A stretch of 64,000 bases of DNA, taken from positions 1-64,000 of the forward strand of contig NZ_BDBY01000137.1 in NCBI RefSeq assembly GCF_001613225.1, in the 5' to 3' direction. Source of the DNA: Nocardia pseudovaccinii NBRC 100343 (GTDB lineage Bacteria > Actinomycetota > Actinomycetes > Mycobacteriales > Mycobacteriaceae). The notes beneath the pieces are model-generated. The model was not told where the DNA came from. It ran no database searches and was given only the letters and a program-made list of their open reading frames with translations. The translations under genes were made by a program, and so were the position numbers. Positions 42,125 through 51,226 of the stretch are shown here, piece by piece. How positions within the stretch are numbered: position 1 is the first letter of the stretch; each line of letters begins with the position of its first letter.

Positions 42125-43581
42125 ACGGTTAACTCCCTTGCTGCTCCGGTCAACTTCCCCGCGTTGTAGTCGTCGATCAGCGCTCGCACGGTCTCTTGAG
42201 CGCAGGTCTTGTTGGTTCCGATGAATCCGGTCGGTCCCCGTTTGATCCAGCCGACGACGTAGGTGCCGGTGACGATGCGACGGTGAGCCGGATCCACCAC
42301 TCGGCCGTGCTCGTTGGGAACGACACCGGCGGCGTGGTCGAACGGGAGTCCCGCGACCGAGCGGCCATGATGGCCGATAGCCGTGAGGATCAGGCCCGCC
42401 GAGATCGACTCGACCTGCTCGGCTGCCGTGGGTCCGGTGCGGCGGAACTCGACGTGCGAGATCTGGCCGGTGTGCGTGATACGTGTCGGAGACAGATGGT
42501 GGCGCAATACGATTCGGCGCGGCCGGTCACCACGGGATGGCTCACTGCGCGCCGACACCTTGCGCAACAGCTCCACACGCGCATCCGGGCGCTGCTCGCG
42601 GGCCAGCTCCTCTGCCGCAACGACGAAGTCGACCTCGGAATTCGATTGCAGACCAATGAGTTCCGCCAATGTGTACACGGCATCGGCCGGTCCGCGCCGC
42701 CCGACGACCACCACCTCCTCGACACCGCTGCGCCGTAGCGTGTCCAACGCGTACGGGGAGATCGACGTCGAGGCCAGCCGCTCGGGATCGGTGACCAGGA
42801 TGCGCGCGACGTCGAGCGCGACATTGCCGTTGCCGATGATGACGACCCGGGGGTGCCACAGGTCGAAGACCCGGTTCTTCAGCGCTGGATGCCCGTTGTA
42901 CCAGGCCGCGAAATCGGGCGCGGAGGCGACACCGGCCGATGCGCTGCCCGGGATGTCGAGCCGTCGCCCGACCGCGCCGACGGCGTAGACGACCGCGTCG
43001 TAGGTTGCGGCCAGATCCGCGTAGGTGCGGTCCCGGCCGATCTCGACGCCACACAGCACACGCACGCGCGGATCGTCGCGGATGCGGTCGAACAGCCGCA
43101 GAATCTTCCGCACTTCGCGATGGTCGGGGGCCACGCCGAAACGGGCGAGCCCGTACGGTGCGTCGAGTCGCTCGAACAGATCGACCCGCACGTCCGCAAC
43201 GGTGAGAAGCTCTTCCGCCGTATACATTCCGGCCGGGCCGGACCCGACGATCGCGACACGCAACGGCGCGTGCCGCGTGCTCACGGTCAACGGTGGTACG
43301 AAGGGTGCGAGCAGTGGGCGTGAGCGTGGCTCCCGATAGAACTCCGCGTTCACCGAAAGGAACACCTGTCGGCTGTCGTCGAGTTCGGTGTGCGGTTTGA
43401 TCGCACCGACCGGACACGCCGCGACACAGGCCCCGCAGTCCACGCAGGCCGCCGGGTCGATGTACAGCATCTCGGCCGTGTGGTAGTCGGCTTCGTCCGG
43501 AGTGGGATGAATGCAGTTCACCGGGCACGCGTAGACGCACGAGGCATCGTTGCAGCACGACTCCGTCACCACATGAGACAT
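42121..43581 (-). CDS. Ferredoxin-ferredoxin/NADP reductase fusion (FprB-like)
   Basis: 486 residues. The N-terminal 7Fe-type ferredoxin has two Cys clusters (CCNDASCVYACPVNCIHP and CVDCGACVAACPVGAI) within residues 9-63. It is joined to an adrenodoxin-reductase-like FAD/NADP domain with VAIVGSGPAGMYTAEELL near 109 and VVIIGNGNVALDVARIL near 245. The reaction passes electrons from NADPH to ferredoxin; the fused ferredoxin can hand them to an oxygenase. It lies between the di-iron protein and halogenase copy 2 with no spacers, so it is the likely reductant of the di-iron oxygenase, and perhaps of the desaturase. Confidence 0.93.
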   Translation of the reverse strand: MSHVVTESCCNDASCVYACPVNCIHPTPDEADYHTAEMLYIDPAACVDCGACVAACPVGAIKPHTELDDSRQVFLSVNAEFYREPRSRPLLAPFVPPLTVSTRHAPLRVAIVGSGPAGMYTAEELLTVADVRVDLFERLDAPYGLARFGVAPDHREVRKILRLFDRIRDDPRVRVLCGVEIGRDRTYADLAATYDAVVYAVGAVGRRLDIPGSASAGVASAPDFAAWYNGHPALKNRVFDLWHPRVVIIGNGNVALDVARILVTDPERLASTSISPYALDTLRRSGVEEVVVVGRRGPADAVYTLAELIGLQSNSEVDFVVAAEELAREQRPDARVELLRKVSARSEPSRGDRPRRIVLRHHLSPTRITHTGQISHVEFRRTGPTAAEQVESISAGLILTAIGHHGRSVAGLPFDHAAGVVPNEHGRVVDPAHRRIVTGTYVVGWIKRGPTGFIGTNKTCAQETVRALIDDYNAGKLTGAARELTV

Positions 43582-44585
43582 CAGGCCACGCTGCGAGCGA
43601 CGCGGTACGGCTCACCCCGGTAGCGCGCGGCAAACCCGTCGATGCGCAGCAGTTTCCAGACCAGCCGGGTGAACGGGTTCATCAGCCCGAGGCCCTCCAC
43701 CAGCGTGCGTACATCGTCGAAGTAGCTTCGCATCAGCTCACGGGCGTGCGGACCATGCCAGAACGCTTCCCGCATCACGTCTTTCGGAATACCGAACTGC
43801 TTGGCGAACGATCGCGGGGGCGTCATGATCTGCCCCGCCAGCCAGCGCATGAACAGCGGGAACAGCAACCCGATCCAGGCCCGCCCGAGCGGTCCCTTCT
43901 GCGCCAGCTGCACGCGCAGGAACTGATGCGCGAAGGAGATGTGCCGCGCTTCCTCGGCGACGTGAATCTCCATGGTCCTGACCAGTGCCGGGGGTAGCCG
44001 ACGGTCACGCCCCTCCCGGATCAGCGCCTTCTGTCGCCGATCGTTGGGGTCCTCACCGGCCACGATCCCGATGAACAGCACCGTATGCCAGTACCCGCCG
44101 AGCACACCGACGTATGGCGACAGCATCCGCAGCAGCGGCCGCATACCCGGAACGTCGGCGCCGATCCGATTGATCAGCTCCTGAAACATCTGGATGTGGT
44201 TGCACTCTTCGGTGAGCTCGTGCAGGCAATACCGGAACTCCGGCGTCTGGTTCGGCAGCTTGATCGCGTACTGCATGAGGCCCCGTACCAGCATGCTCTC
44301 GAACGCCAGCCCCACTTTGAGCGTGTTGGCTTCTCGCCACCGCCCGATCTCGATCTGCCGCGCGAGCGGCAGATCCCGGTACCACTGCGTGCCCCCCAAC
44401 GGATCCTCCACCGCCGACAGCACCCACCGCGGGTCGTCAGGCTCGATCGTGAACTCCGGTGATTCCCAATCGATATCGAGATATGGATCGAACCTGCGAT
44501 GCACCGAAGCATTCGACAGGGTGTGCAGCGTGTCCTGATACTCCGCATCGAACACACCGGCATTGATAGAACTCGGTCGCACCAT
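43581..44585 (-). CDS. AurF-like di-iron oxygenase
   Basis: 334 residues. Probable di-iron ligands follow the AurF order: Glu96 (AFESML), Glu127 and His130 (EECNH), a Glu near 178, then the His208-x3-Glu212-x2-His215 pattern in EIHVAEEARH. AurF itself is an amine N-oxygenase that converts aminoarenes to nitroarenes; relatives hydroxylate C-H or N-H bonds. In this operon an amine from the aminotransferase is a reasonable but unproved substrate. ATG 44585 has GGAGG eight bases upstream; the open frame extends to 44813 but that part is unlike the family and overlaps the XRE promoter. First gene of the minus-strand operon. Confidence 0.88.
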   Translation of the reverse strand: MVRPSSINAGVFDAEYQDTLHTLSNASVHRRFDPYLDIDWESPEFTIEPDDPRWVLSAVEDPLGGTQWYRDLPLARQIEIGRWREANTLKVGLAFESMLVRGLMQYAIKLPNQTPEFRYCLHELTEECNHIQMFQELINRIGADVPGMRPLLRMLSPYVGVLGGYWHTVLFIGIVAGEDPNDRRQKALIREGRDRRLPPALVRTMEIHVAEEARHISFAHQFLRVQLAQKGPLGRAWIGLLFPLFMRWLAGQIMTPPRSFAKQFGIPKDVMREAFWHGPHARELMRSYFDDVRTLVEGLGLMNPFTRLVWKLLRIDGFAARYRGEPYRVARSVA

Positions 44586-44778
44586 CGAGATGTCCTCCGT
44601 CCCGAACAGTCTGCTGCGAATCCCCGATCGCACGACCGAGGAAACCTTCGCCCAGACTGCCCGCCGGCGATGAAATCTCCCTGACGACACCGATGCCGCA
44701 CTGTGGACGGATTTCAGGGATGCACCGCGCCGCTCGCGGAGTCGCTCGGCAACCTCGCGCACTCGGCCCTGCGGCAGC

Positions 44779-44807
44779 TTGCGGTATTTAAATACCGTCC
44801 ATAGTAT
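44779..44807 (+). promoter_or_regulatory. Predicted promoter of the XRE gene
   Basis: TTGCGG at 44779-44784 and TAGTAT at 44802-44807 are separated by 17 bases. The palindrome lies between and over them. The -10 box ends only six bases before the ATG at 44814, so the transcript is probably leaderless, as is common in actinobacteria. Confidence 0.5.
44782..44797. promoter_or_regulatory. Palindromic operator 3 (XRE side)
   Basis: CGGTATTTAAATACCG is a perfect 16-base palindrome with the same GGTAT-N4-ATACC core as the two map operators 39.5 kb away. It lies 17 bases before the XRE start, between the predicted -35 and -10 boxes, as expected for autorepression. Confidence 0.75.
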
Positions 44808-44813
44808 GAACAC

Positions 44814-45077
44814 ATGGTCCGACTTCCGCTGACTCCCGCCCAGGTCGAGGCAGGTCGCCGTCTCGGGGCCCGGCTGCGGGCCGCCCGCGCCGACCGCGAT
44901 CCGGCTCGGATCGCCCAGGCAGCCGGAATTTCACCGGAGACGCTGCGCAAGATCGAGACCGGGCGGCTGCCGACGCCCGCATTCGGCACGATCGTGTCGT
45001 TGGCGGCTGCGCTGGAAATTCCGCTGCAGGAACTCGCCGATACCTGGCGCTCGGCGGGCCTCGCGGAATCGGCCTGA
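44814..45077 (+). CDS. Small XRE-family regulator
   Basis: 87 residues, a single HTH domain (ARIAQAAGISPETLRKIETGRLPTPAFGTIVSLAAALEIPLQELADTW). This compact XRE type, starting MVRLPLTPAQVEAGRRLG, is typically the neighbour of type I map in actinobacteria. Here map is 39.6 kb away, on the other side of the island. The shared GGTAT-N4-ATACC palindromes support the view that the two still form one regulatory unit. The gene ends one base before the convergent PPOX gene. Confidence 0.92.
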   Translation: MVRLPLTPAQVEAGRRLGARLRAARADRDPARIAQAAGISPETLRKIETGRLPTPAFGTIVSLAAALEIPLQELADTWRSAGLAESA

Positions 45078-45078
45078 C

Positions 45079-45456
45079 CTACGCCGGTGTAATCGCGATC
45101 CCGATGGATCCGTCCGCGCCCTTGAACAGCTTGTGCAGACGGATCAGCACGGTGCCGATGATCCCGTATTTGCGCGAGACGAGATCGCGCACTCGCTGCG
45201 TTCCCGCGGCATCCAGCAACTCGGCCTTGCCAGCGACCTGCTCCTCGCTCTTCGGGCGGCCACGAGCGTCGCATATCTGCAGGGTCACCGCCGGATTGCG
45301 GCGAATCCGCTTGACCTTCCAGGTCTTCGAATTGGTCCACACCACGATCCGCTCACTGTCCGGAGCCACCCATACGGGGGCGCCGACCGGTGTGCCGTCC
45401 TTCTTGTAGGTGGTCAGCAGGGCGAAACTGCTCGTGCTCACTTCGTTCCAAGTCAT
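45079..45456 (-). CDS. PPOX-class F420-dependent or flavin-binding protein
   Basis: 125 residues with the split-barrel fold: STSSFALLTTYKKDGTPVGAPVWVAPDSERIVVWTNSKTWKVKRIRRNPAVTLQICDARG. Relatives bind F420, FMN or biliverdin and reduce small molecules. ATG 45456 (MTWNEV) is the family start; the open frame to 45558 adds an implausible segment. It overlaps nothing and is convergent with the XRE gene. Confidence 0.83.
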   Translation of the reverse strand: MTWNEVSTSSFALLTTYKKDGTPVGAPVWVAPDSERIVVWTNSKTWKVKRIRRNPAVTLQICDARGRPKSEEQVAGKAELLDAAGTQRVRDLVSRKYGIIGTVLIRLHKLFKGADGSIGIAITPA

Positions 45457-45567
45457 ACCTGAACGGTAGGCCGGGGCGAGGGCCGCGACATCCGTATGCG
45501 GACAGACTCGCGCGTACGCCTGACGACGTAATGGGGTGTGAGCCGACGCCCGCCGCATTTGACCTGA

Positions 45568-46734
45568 TCAGCCGCGATAGGTGCGGAAGAACGTACGGAT
45601 ATCGTCCACGAGGAGTTGCGGCTGCTCCAGCGCGGCGAAATGACCGCCCTCGGCGTATTCGCTGAAGTGCTCGATGTACCCCTCCGGATTCATCACCCGA
45701 CGCATCAGTGGATCGGTATTGAATACCGCCCACCCTTGCGGCACACCCGACGGCGCCACCCAGTCCATGCCGGAATGCGCTGTCTCCCAGAGGAATTGCG
45801 CGGCCGAAGCGCCACTGCGGGTGAACCAGTAGATGCTGATATTGGTCAGCAGCAGGTCGCGGTCCACCGCCTCGCCGGTTGCGCGGGACGGATCGGTCCA
45901 GACCTGGAACTTCTCCGCGATCCACGCCAGTTGCGCGATCGGCGAATCGGTCAGTGCGTCGGCAATGGCGTTGGGCTGGGTGGACTGCAGGACCAGATAG
46001 CCCTTCTGCTGGTTCCACCTGGCCTGCGCGGTCTGGATGGCGGCCAGTTCGTCCTCGGTCAAACCCTCGGGCATCGGCAGCTGCTCGCCCACCAAACCGA
46101 GTGAGCCCCGGTCACTGTTCACATGCGTCGCGATGACCCGCTCCGGATGCGTGGCAGCCAGGCGCCCGGTCACACCCGCACCGATATCACCGCCCTGAGC
46201 GACGAACTTCTCGTAGCCGAGCCGAGCCATGAGCTCGGCGAAGGCCTCGGTGGTGCGCGCCAGTTCCCATCCGGTCGATGCGAGCGGCGTGGAGAACCCG
46301 AAGCCCGGCAGCGACGGAATCACGACATGGAACGCGTCCGCCGGATCCCCACCATGCGCACGCGGATCGGTCAACGGCCCGATCAGCTCGAGGAACTCCA
46401 CGACCGAACTCGGGTACCCGTGCGTGATCAGCAGCGGCACCGCGTCCGGCTCGGGCGACCGCACATGGAAGAAATGCACTGTCTGCCCATCGATCTCGGT
46501 CGTGAACTGGTCATACGCATTGAGCTTGGCCTCCTGCGCCCGCCAATCGAACCCGTCCCGCCAATACTGGGCCAGCTCCCGCAGATAATCCGGCGCAATG
46601 CCACGGCCCCAATCGGATTCGGCGCCTGGCACCGAATGAGGCAACCGCGCGCTCGCGAGCCGCGCGCGCAACTCGTCGAGTTCGGCCTGCGGAATGTCGA
46701 TCCGGAAGGGGCGAATATCTCCTGTGTTCGTCAT
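45568..46734 (-). CDS. Epoxide hydrolase (alpha/beta fold)
   Basis: 388 residues, the length and domain order of microsomal-type epoxide hydrolases: N-terminal EHN domain ([23 protein letters not shown]), oxyanion motif HGYPSS, catalytic Asp in the GGDIG elbow ([10 protein letters not shown]), a cap domain and C-terminal [11 protein letters not shown] with the catalytic His. The reaction is hydrolysis of an epoxide to a diol through an Asp ester. ATG 46734 is chosen; MRVVH at 46749 is an alternative. An inverted-repeat operator lies 20 bases upstream, identical in form to one before the WYL regulator gene at 51227. Confidence 0.92.
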   Translation of the reverse strand: MTNTGDIRPFRIDIPQAELDELRARLASARLPHSVPGAESDWGRGIAPDYLRELAQYWRDGFDWRAQEAKLNAYDQFTTEIDGQTVHFFHVRSPEPDAVPLLITHGYPSSVVEFLELIGPLTDPRAHGGDPADAFHVVIPSLPGFGFSTPLASTGWELARTTEAFAELMARLGYEKFVAQGGDIGAGVTGRLAATHPERVIATHVNSDRGSLGLVGEQLPMPEGLTEDELAAIQTAQARWNQQKGYLVLQSTQPNAIADALTDSPIAQLAWIAEKFQVWTDPSRATGEAVDRDLLLTNISIYWFTRSGASAAQFLWETAHSGMDWVAPSGVPQGWAVFNTDPLMRRVMNPEGYIEHFSEYAEGGHFAALEQPQLLVDDIRTFFRTYRG

Positions 46735-46753
46735 GTGAACCACTCTCATCCCC

Positions 46754-46778
46754 ATTGCGGAAGATCTACTTCCGCAAT
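46754..46778. promoter_or_regulatory. Inverted-repeat operator before the epoxide hydrolase
   Basis: ATTGCGGAAG, five bases (ATCTA), then CTTCCGCAAT: perfect 10-base arms. The centre is 32 bases from the start codon. A matching site at 51184-51208 points to the WYL regulator as the binding protein. Confidence 0.7.
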
Positions 46779-46873
46779 ACCAGGATTCGACTGAAAATCT
46801 CCAGTAGCCTTCGCCATCCATCAATTCCGGCCATCCGGACACCGGCAGCCCAACATAGTGCCGCAGCCATCCC

Positions 46874-47536
46874 TCAGCTGTGCTGTGCGTCGAGGTGGGT
46901 CAGCACCGCAAGGACGCGGCGGTGATTCTCAGGTTCGGGTGCGAGGCCGAGTTTGGCGAAGATGGCGCCGACGTGAGTTTCGACGGTGCGTTCGGTAAGG
47001 AACAGTCCGGCGGCAATGGCTCGATTGGATCGGCCCTGTGCCATGAGGGCGAGCACTTCACGTTCACGGAGGGTCAGTGCGTCGATCGGCTGGCGTACCC
47101 GATGCGGTCGCGCGAGAATTCGGTCGATCAGAGTGGGGTCGATCGCCGTCCCGCCCCGCGCCACTCGGTGCAAGGCCTCTACGAATTCACCGATATGGGC
47201 GACGCGATCCTTGAGAAGGTAGCCCAGACCCGCGGCACCGGACACTAGCAGGGTGTTGAGGTGTTCGGTTTCGATGTATTGCGAGAGCAGCACGACCGCG
47301 GTCGACGGATGCTCGGCGCGGATGGTCACGGCGGCCTCGATGCCTTCGACGGTGTGAGTGGGCGGCATCCGGATGTCGATGACAGCGACGTCGGGGACGT
47401 GGGCCGCGACGATGTGGAGAAGCGTGTCGGGATCGGCGGCTTGGCCGACGACATCGATCGCCTCGTCCGTGAGCAACCGGGCGATTCCAGCTCTGAGCAA
47501 TGGAGAGTCCTCGGCCAGAACGACTTTCAGCGTCAC
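46874..47536 (-). CDS. NarL/FixJ-type response regulator
   Basis: 220 residues. REC domain with Asp in AEDSPLL, phosphoacceptor in [11 protein letters not shown] and Lys in YLLKDR. The C-terminal LuxR-type HTH is [25 protein letters not shown] ... [18 protein letters not shown]. The start overlaps the stop of the sensor kinase (4 bases), so the pair is co-translated. It is a paralogue of the regulator at 3533-4180. Targets unknown. Confidence 0.93.
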   Translation of the reverse strand: MTLKVVLAEDSPLLRAGIARLLTDEAIDVVGQAADPDTLLHIVAAHVPDVAVIDIRMPPTHTVEGIEAAVTIRAEHPSTAVVLLSQYIETEHLNTLLVSGAAGLGYLLKDRVAHIGEFVEALHRVARGGTAIDPTLIDRILARPHRVRQPIDALTLREREVLALMAQGRSNRAIAAGLFLTERTVETHVGAIFAKLGLAPEPENHRRVLAVLTHLDAQHS

Positions 47537-49386
47537 GACCTCTCACCTCCCTGCCACGGAAGGGTGACCTCGATGGTGGTCCCCGCATCGGGAGGGCTGT
47601 CCAGTTCGAGGTGGCCGTCGAGCGCCGATATCCGGTCGTACAGGCCCGCGAGCCCACCACCCGGTGTGGGCGTCGCGCCGCCTCGGCCGTCGTCCGAGAT
47701 GATCATTCGGAGCTCGTCGTTGTGTCTGTCGAGACTGATTCGGACGAGCGTGGCGTTGGCGTGCTTCGTCGCGTTGGTGACGGCCTCGGCGGCGGTGTAA
47801 TACGCGGCCAGTTCGGTGTCGCGGTCGGGCCGACCATCGAGCGTTCCGGTGATCTCGACCGGAACCTGCGAGCGCTCGGCAAGTGAGGTCAGCGCCGCAC
47901 CGAGGCCTCGTTCGGACAAGACGGGCGGATAGCAGCCGCGGGCCAATTCGCGCAATTCTGCGAGGGCGGAGTCGATTTCGTCGGCGCATTGTGTGAGCAG
48001 GCCGCGGCTGATCTGCTCGTCGGCGGCACGCTTCGCCCGGCCGAGCATGATCGATGCGGCGACCAGACGCTGCTGCGCCCCGTCGTGCAGGTCGCGCTCG
48101 AACCGGCGCCGCTGTTCATCGCCAGCGGTCACGATGCGCTGGCGCGACCTCCTGACTTCGCCGAGTCGATTGCGCAACTCGTCGTCCATCCGCTGGTGAT
48201 TCAGCGCGAGCTCGGCGGCGCCGCGCACCGCGGCCAGCAACTCCGACTGTGCCTGCAACGACTCGTCGTGGACGAGAACCCCTGCGGGTGTGCCGTCTCG
48301 TTCGAACACCGTGACGGCTCGCCCGACCGCCGTAATCCGCGGATCCCGGCGATTGCCTTCGTGATCGACGTAGCGGCGCTCGTGGTGCGAATAGGTCCAC
48401 AGTTCAAGGGAGGGGTCGTGCAGTGCCCGCCGCAACGCCGCGACGAACCCCTCGTCGAGCGAGGCGCCGCCGATTTCCACCATCGCGTCGGCGAGGGCGA
48501 CGCGTGCGACGTGATAGCGCGCGACACCGACCGCGATCGCCAACGGCAGGACAGCGGTTGTCGGATAGCGCAGGTCGAGCAGCCATCCGGTCTGCGATCC
48601 GGGGAACCGGATCGCGCTGGCGAGGATCGCGATCGTCACCGGCACGGCGACCAGACAAGCAAGCCCGAGAGGCGCGAATCCAGCTCGATAGGCGGGCGAT
48701 CGCGTGCGCAACCGGATGAGGACGACGACCACTAGCACGAGTCCGGCCACACCGGCGAGCGCACCCACCACCATCTGCACTATCGCGGCCAGCGCCGGGT
48801 TGTGCCGAATCAGCAGGAGATGCACCGATGTCGACCGCGACTCGAGTGCGACGGCGCGGGGGTCGAAGAAGATCCACTCACCGGCGACGCCGACCGTCGC
48901 GAGCACCCAGCAGCTGCCGACAAACCAACGTTCCCACCGATAGCGCAGTCGGCCGGACGGAAATCCCAGCATCAGCTGAATCAGGACCGGCAGATACAGA
49001 TTGGTGAGAATGATCGCCGCGGTGAAGACGGCCGGTTCACCGGAGCGGCGCAGCCCGCCCGCCAACCAGAGCAATCCCGCGGCGACGACGAGTCGGCCGG
49101 TCAAATCGGAAGGTCTTCTGCGCCATGCGATCACCCCCGTCCCTACGAACGCCGCGCCTGCGGCGAGGAACAACACCAGTTCAGTGACTTCGAATACCGG
49201 AGGATTCGGACCCGCCCCCGCGACAAACGCCTCGCGGGGGCCGAGCAGCAGCGCGCGCGCCGGATCGCGCCGCGCAGGGGTAGACCAGTCGGTCGCCGCC
49301 GTTACCGCTCCGATCAACAGCGCCGCCATGCACAGCACCGATATCGAAATCCGACGGCTCATCGAACTGGCCGGACGGCCTGCCAT
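47533..49386 (-). CDS. NarL-type sensor histidine kinase
   Basis: 617 residues with about eight membrane segments in the first 260 residues (for example [45 protein letters not shown]), then a linker region, the HisKA_3 motif [16 protein letters not shown] near residue 440 and the HATPase ([29 protein letters not shown]). It should sense a membrane or external signal and phosphorylate the overlapping regulator. ATG 49386 has GGAGGAGG upstream, so the longer open frame to 49551 is not used. Unlike the kinase at 474-2205, it has no GAF domain and no frameshift. Confidence 0.92.
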   Translation of the reverse strand: MAGRPASSMSRRISISVLCMAALLIGAVTAATDWSTPARRDPARALLLGPREAFVAGAGPNPPVFEVTELVLFLAAGAAFVGTGVIAWRRRPSDLTGRLVVAAGLLWLAGGLRRSGEPAVFTAAIILTNLYLPVLIQLMLGFPSGRLRYRWERWFVGSCWVLATVGVAGEWIFFDPRAVALESRSTSVHLLLIRHNPALAAIVQMVVGALAGVAGLVLVVVVLIRLRTRSPAYRAGFAPLGLACLVAVPVTIAILASAIRFPGSQTGWLLDLRYPTTAVLPLAIAVGVARYHVARVALADAMVEIGGASLDEGFVAALRRALHDPSLELWTYSHHERRYVDHEGNRRDPRITAVGRAVTVFERDGTPAGVLVHDESLQAQSELLAAVRGAAELALNHQRMDDELRNRLGEVRRSRQRIVTAGDEQRRRFERDLHDGAQQRLVAASIMLGRAKRAADEQISRGLLTQCADEIDSALAELRELARGCYPPVLSERGLGAALTSLAERSQVPVEITGTLDGRPDRDTELAAYYTAAEAVTNATKHANATLVRISLDRHNDELRMIISDDGRGGATPTPGGGLAGLYDRISALDGHLELDSPPDAGTTIEVTLPWQGGERS

Positions 49387-49619
49387 TATCGGCCTCCTCC
49401 GCGGTGTGCAGGTATAGCACGAACGAATACGTCCGCACTTTTGATATCGGTGCGAAAGCGAGAATCGATGCAGCCACGGGCATAAATTCCGTACAGGCAC
49501 GGATCCGAGTTCCCGTGTCCGCACCGACGCGCATCGCCACTCGGGCGACATACGGTTTTCCTGTAATCAACCGCAACTTCCGGAGCTGCTCCGGAAGGAG
49601 AATTCGAGGAAACAATCTC

Positions 49620-50177
49620 ATGGCGAACGTATATGTGGACGAGATGAAATGTGTCGACGAATCCGGCTCCGGCATCGACGAGTGGGGTTCGGACGACGTG
49701 TATCTGCTGTTGTTCCGTGGCCGGATTCCGACCGGGGCTGCCGTGCAGTCGTCGACGGAGTTCACGGTCACCGGTCCCGGAGGATTCTGGGATGTGATGG
49801 ACGACGGTGACCGGCGCAGCCGTGACGTTCTGGTAGCGACCTTCGACCCCGCGTCGCTCTATGTCGTCCAGCTCATCGAAAAGGACGATGGGCGGGACGT
49901 GGCCGGCGATGTGACGGGCGCGTACCGGACCGGATTGAATCTGGCGTGGACCGCCGCCCTCGCTCGCACCATCGGGCAATCGGCCAGTCAGCGCAGACCC
50001 GTTCTCGCCCAGGCGATCTCGGACTCGCTGCGTGCACTGAACGAGGTCTTCATGGAACTCCCGAAAGGCAACGACGACGAGATCGGCCGCCCGCAGGCAC
50101 TGCCGACGAAACAACCGGCCGTACTGGAGTTCAAGGGGGCAAGTGGCCTGTACCGGACCACTTTCAAGGTCGTGTAG
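49620..50177 (+). CDS. Conserved-looking hypothetical protein
   Basis: 185 residues, no signal peptide and no membrane segment. The sequence starts MANVYVDEMKCVDESGSGIDEWGSDDVYLLLFRGRIP and ends LEFKGASGLYRTTFKVV, the look of a small all-beta protein followed by a helical part (NLAWTAALARTIGQSASQRRPVLAQAISDSLRALNEVFMEL). I do not recognise a family. GAGG and AAGGAG lie upstream of the start. A strong hairpin follows the stop. It stands alone between the kinase and a gene-poor stretch. Confidence 0.75.
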   Translation: MANVYVDEMKCVDESGSGIDEWGSDDVYLLLFRGRIPTGAAVQSSTEFTVTGPGGFWDVMDDGDRRSRDVLVATFDPASLYVVQLIEKDDGRDVAGDVTGAYRTGLNLAWTAALARTIGQSASQRRPVLAQAISDSLRALNEVFMELPKGNDDEIGRPQALPTKQPAVLEFKGASGLYRTTFKVV

Positions 50178-50207
50178 TTCGGCTACAGCACCGGCGCAGA
50201 CCGCGAC

Positions 50208-50254
50208 GGCCGCTGCTGCCCCTGCCGCGAAAGTGGCAGGGGCAGCAGCGGGCC
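50208..50254 (+). terminator. Strong hairpin terminator
   Basis: CGCTGCTGCCCCTGCC (50211-50226) pairs perfectly with GGCAGGGGCAGCAGCG (50235-50250) across an 8-base loop; outer GGC/GGCC bases extend the stem. No U tract follows, as is usual in high-GC actinobacteria. It closes the 49620 gene. Confidence 0.85.
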
Positions 50255-51183
50255 TCCGCCTCGCGCGCCGGGTCTGGTCAAGTGTGGCCAGGAAAGCGCT
50301 CGACGCAGGACGAATAGCCCTGGCCCGACGAGAGAAACCGACGTCCGCCGCAGCTAAGGCGATAGTTATGAGCAATAGGCACCGATGGATTCGCATACGC
50401 TGTCTGATTCCACAGCTGGTCACAAGCGCTCATCGAGCCGTGAGTAGAAATTTGTGCCGCATCCGGACACCTCTTGAAAGGAATTACTGGCATGGTTTAC
50501 GTATTGGCCACCTCGGGGGTCTGAACCAATTCTTCCGGAATAGCTGGTCGCGCTGCCGCCCGGCAACTGCGGCACCAGCCACCTGAGCCTGCTGATCGGA
50601 TTGCGCCGACACCGAGCCGTACCGCCCGAAATGAACAGCGGACCACTGATAATCCGAAGTGCAATTGTGGGTTGAGGTTCATCCTGAACGGTGGCCATGC
50701 GGTCCGACCCGCATCGATCTCCAGTGGTCTGACGCGGCGCACCAAGTCGATCACGCGAACGTTGGCCCGTCGCCCCGGATTCAGGATGGCTCCTAACCAT
50801 GGTCGGCCGTAGATCCGGCGAAATCACGAGTAGCCGAGTACGCGAACATTGCGCAAATTCAGCTCCGCTACTCATGTCCGCCTCGCTGAGGACAGATCCG
50901 GTGCAGCGCCCAGCCATGCGATGACACCGGCACGATCGCCTTGGCCGCCCTCGGCGACGCGCTCACCGGAGATACCGATCCCGCGACGGTCGACGTATCC
51001 GCAACCCGTGTTGCGATCGGATTGGTCGCCCTCGTGGTCGACGCCCGTCTCGGCCGAAATTCACGGGTCCGCAACTCGCCGGGACGTGGGCTGGCGTTGT
51101 TCGAGGGCGCGTGTTCTGGGGCGGGCACTGGAATCGGGTCGATGAGATGCGGGTCCGTCGGCGGACCCGATACCTGCTCGACG
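50255..51183. other. Gene-poor stretch
   Basis: About 930 bases with no gene I can defend. Open frames on both strands lack codon bias, ribosome sites and recognisable protein features. A ten-codon ORF at 50492-50524 (MVYVLATSGV) has GAAAGGAA just upstream, which could mark the remnant of a decayed gene or a leader. The segment 50330-50520 is lower in GC than the surroundings. Confidence 0.6.
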
Positions 51184-51208
51184 AACGCGGAAGGTTTTGT
51201 TCCGCAAT
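51184..51208. promoter_or_regulatory. Inverted-repeat operator before the WYL regulator
   Basis: AACGCGGAAG, five bases (GTTTT), then GTTCCGCAAT: 17 of 20 arm bases match the site at 46754-46778. The centre is 31 bases from the start codon, the same geometry as at the epoxide hydrolase. Confidence 0.7.
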
Positions 51209-51226
51209 TCCTGAGATGATCGACCC

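Noticed and set aside
44801..44809. CATAGTATG near the XRE start as another TetR-type operator
   Set aside because: It contains AGTATG but lacks the left arm with the three-base spacer, and it coincides with the likely -10 box.
50420..50917. A 165-codon minus-strand open frame in the gene-poor stretch
   Set aside because: No ribosome site, no codon bias and no recognisable protein features.
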